From the NCBI GenBank assembly GCA_937899395.1, contig CALBPU010000158.1:1-6123 (forward strand): a stretch of 6,123 bases of DNA, given 5' to 3'. A model generated the notes under the pieces. It worked only from the letters and a program-made list of their open reading frames with translations, searched no databases and was not told the DNA's origin. Made by a program: the position numbers and the translations under genes. Positions 5,609 to 6,123 of the stretch are shown piece by piece; the first letter of the stretch is position 1; each line of letters opens with the position of its first letter. Source of the DNA: an uncultured Fretibacterium sp. (GTDB lineage Bacteria > Synergistota > Synergistia > Synergistales > Aminobacteriaceae).

Positions 5609-5633
5609 CCCCCGTTTTAAGCGGGGGTCTTTT
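5609..5633 (+). terminator. Intrinsic terminator of the gpmA-aminotransferase operon
   Basis: CCCCCG (5609-5614) pairs perfectly with CGGGGG (5622-5627) across a 7-nt loop and is followed by TCTTTT. Its six G-C pairs stand out against the AT-rich surroundings. A run of A precedes it. On the opposite strand the hairpin is followed, a few bases later, by a long T run, but no gene converges from the right. Confidence 0.92.
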
Positions 5634-5685
5634 CTACATAATTCGACTTAAAAATTTTTCATTGTTATTCACGTTTCTAATAATA

Positions 5686-5703
5686 AAAGGTGGGTTTACC
5701 TTT
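5686..5703. promoter_or_regulatory. Inverted repeat upstream of the MarR gene
   Basis: AAAGGT (5686-5691) and ACCTTT (5698-5703) form a perfect inverted repeat with a 6-nt spacer, GGGTTT. It lies about 45 nt before the TTG start and may be an operator or an upstream part of the promoter region. It lacks the T run of a terminator. Confidence 0.4.
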
Positions 5704-5715
5704 ATAACATTAAAA

Positions 5716-5729
5716 CATAGCTTGCTATG
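5716..5729. promoter_or_regulatory. Perfect 14-bp palindrome, candidate MarR operator
   Basis: CATAGC (5716-5721) and GCTATG (5724-5729) are perfect inverted halves around a TT centre. Its position just ahead of the ribosome binding site at 5735-5739 suits autoregulation by a MarR dimer. It contains the upstream ATG (5727-5729), which argues that this ATG is part of the control site and not the start. Confidence 0.5.
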
Positions 5730-5734
5730 AATTT

Positions 5735-5739
5735 AGGAG
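5735..5739 (+). promoter_or_regulatory. Ribosome binding site for a TTG start of the MarR gene
   Basis: AGGAG sits 8 nt before TTG (5748-5750). The upstream in-frame ATG (5727) has no purine-rich site before it, and this site lies downstream of it. The spacing supports the TTG start. Confidence 0.65.
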
Positions 5740-5747
5740 AAGGAATT

Positions 5748-6077
5748 TTGAAGCACAATCAAGAGAAAATAGCAATATGGTTAAAATTTGTAAATTTGGA
5801 ATGCGATAAACTTTCCACGACTGTTTTAGAACCGTATGGTTTGACGTTGACACAGTACAAAATTTTGAAATTTTTATTGTTAAGACCGATTGGAACAGTC
5901 AAGCAAGTTGATATTGAGCAATATTTTTGTATTCGTAATCCGACCGTAACAAGGGTGCTGCAAAATTTGGAAAAAAAAGGATTAATAGAACGGGAATGCA
6001 ATCCTGACGATAACAGGAGCAAAATAATTTCCCTTATCGAAAAAGCTAAATCAATGGAAAAATTGCTTTATAGTTAA
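5748..6077 (+). CDS. Short MarR-family transcriptional regulator
   Basis: Winged helix-turn-helix regulator. MarR proteins bind palindromic DNA as dimers and usually repress their own and neighbouring genes, often released by small ligands or oxidants. From the TTG start the protein has 109 aa (116 from the ATG at 5727). Landmarks: helix 1 KIAIWLKFVN, then LTLTQYKILKFLLLRP (32-47), the recognition helix NPTVTRVLQNLEKKGLIER (64-82), and the wing DDNRSKII (87-94). Family members are usually 140-150 aa, and the C-terminal helices that complete the dimer interface are largely absent: the frame stops at TAA just after EKAKSMEKLLYS. C19 and C61 could sense oxidants, but this is speculation. It follows the operon terminator, so it is transcribed separately, probably with autoregulation through the palindrome at 5716-5729. 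The regulated gene may lie beyond the window. Confidence 0.85.
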   Translation: MKHNQEKIAIWLKFVNLECDKLSTTVLEPYGLTLTQYKILKFLLLRPIGTVKQVDIEQYFCIRNPTVTRVLQNLEKKGLIERECNPDDNRSKIISLIEKAKSMEKLLYS

Positions 6078-6090
6078 AGCACTTGAAAAT

Positions 6091-6112
6091 TCATGTTAAA
6101 ATAAATACATGA
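6091..6112. promoter_or_regulatory. Inverted repeat after the MarR gene, over a possible gene start
   Basis: TCATGT (6091-6096) and ACATGA (6107-6112) are perfect inverted halves around a 10-nt AT-only spacer. The right half contains an ATG (6109) opening a frame that reads MSYPE to the window edge. No ribosome binding site precedes that ATG, so a gene there is doubtful. TTGAAA at 6083-6088 could be a -35. The site could be an operator for the next gene. Confidence 0.3.
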
Positions 6113-6123
6113 GTTATCCAGAA

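Overview
This is an AT-rich bacterial window with dense genes and short, often abutting junctions. Shine-Dalgarno sites are strong and commonly sit 8-12 nt from the start, and every uninterrupted gene reads in the standard code. The organism is probably an anaerobic bacterium, perhaps a low-GC gut member of Synergistota. That guess rests on the pairing of a YabR-like S1 protein with a DUF501 protein and on the type of ProRS and GpmA. It is an inference, not a firm identification.

Layout, minus-strand half (3465 down to 1). Five to seven genes point left from a divergent intergenic region at 3466-3610. In order they are: an unrecognised conserved-looking protein (184 aa), an unrecognised very basic protein (197 aa), a single-S1-domain RNA-binding protein with a charged tail (200 aa), a DUF501 protein, a two-gene toxin-antitoxin module (DUF2281-like antitoxin, then a PIN-domain VapC toxin), and the N-terminal part of prolyl-tRNA synthetase. 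The first two abut exactly (TAA directly followed by ATG), as do antitoxin and toxin. The DUF501 frame opens 1 nt after the S1 stop. An intrinsic-terminator-like hairpin lies inside the first 25 codons of that DUF501 frame. The proS frame meets a TGA after codon 118, and the two codons visible beyond it still fit the family.

Layout, plus-strand half (3611 to the end). gpmA (2,3-bisphosphoglycerate-dependent phosphoglycerate mutase) and a class I/II PLP-dependent aminotransferase form a two-gene operon closed by a GC-rich terminator at 5609-5633. A 134-nt spacer with two perfect inverted repeats leads to a short MarR-type regulator. Its likely start is a TTG with a good ribosome binding site rather than the ATG upstream. 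The last 46 nt hold another inverted repeat and perhaps the first codons of a further gene.

Most of the window is housekeeping: glycolysis, amino-acid metabolism, tRNA charging and RNA binding. The toxin-antitoxin pair is the one clearly accessory element. I see no mobile element, CRISPR array, tRNA or rRNA, and no convincing new defence or biosynthetic system. The points most worth checking are the interrupted proS, the terminator inside the DUF501 frame, and the two uncharacterised proteins at the head of the minus-strand cluster.
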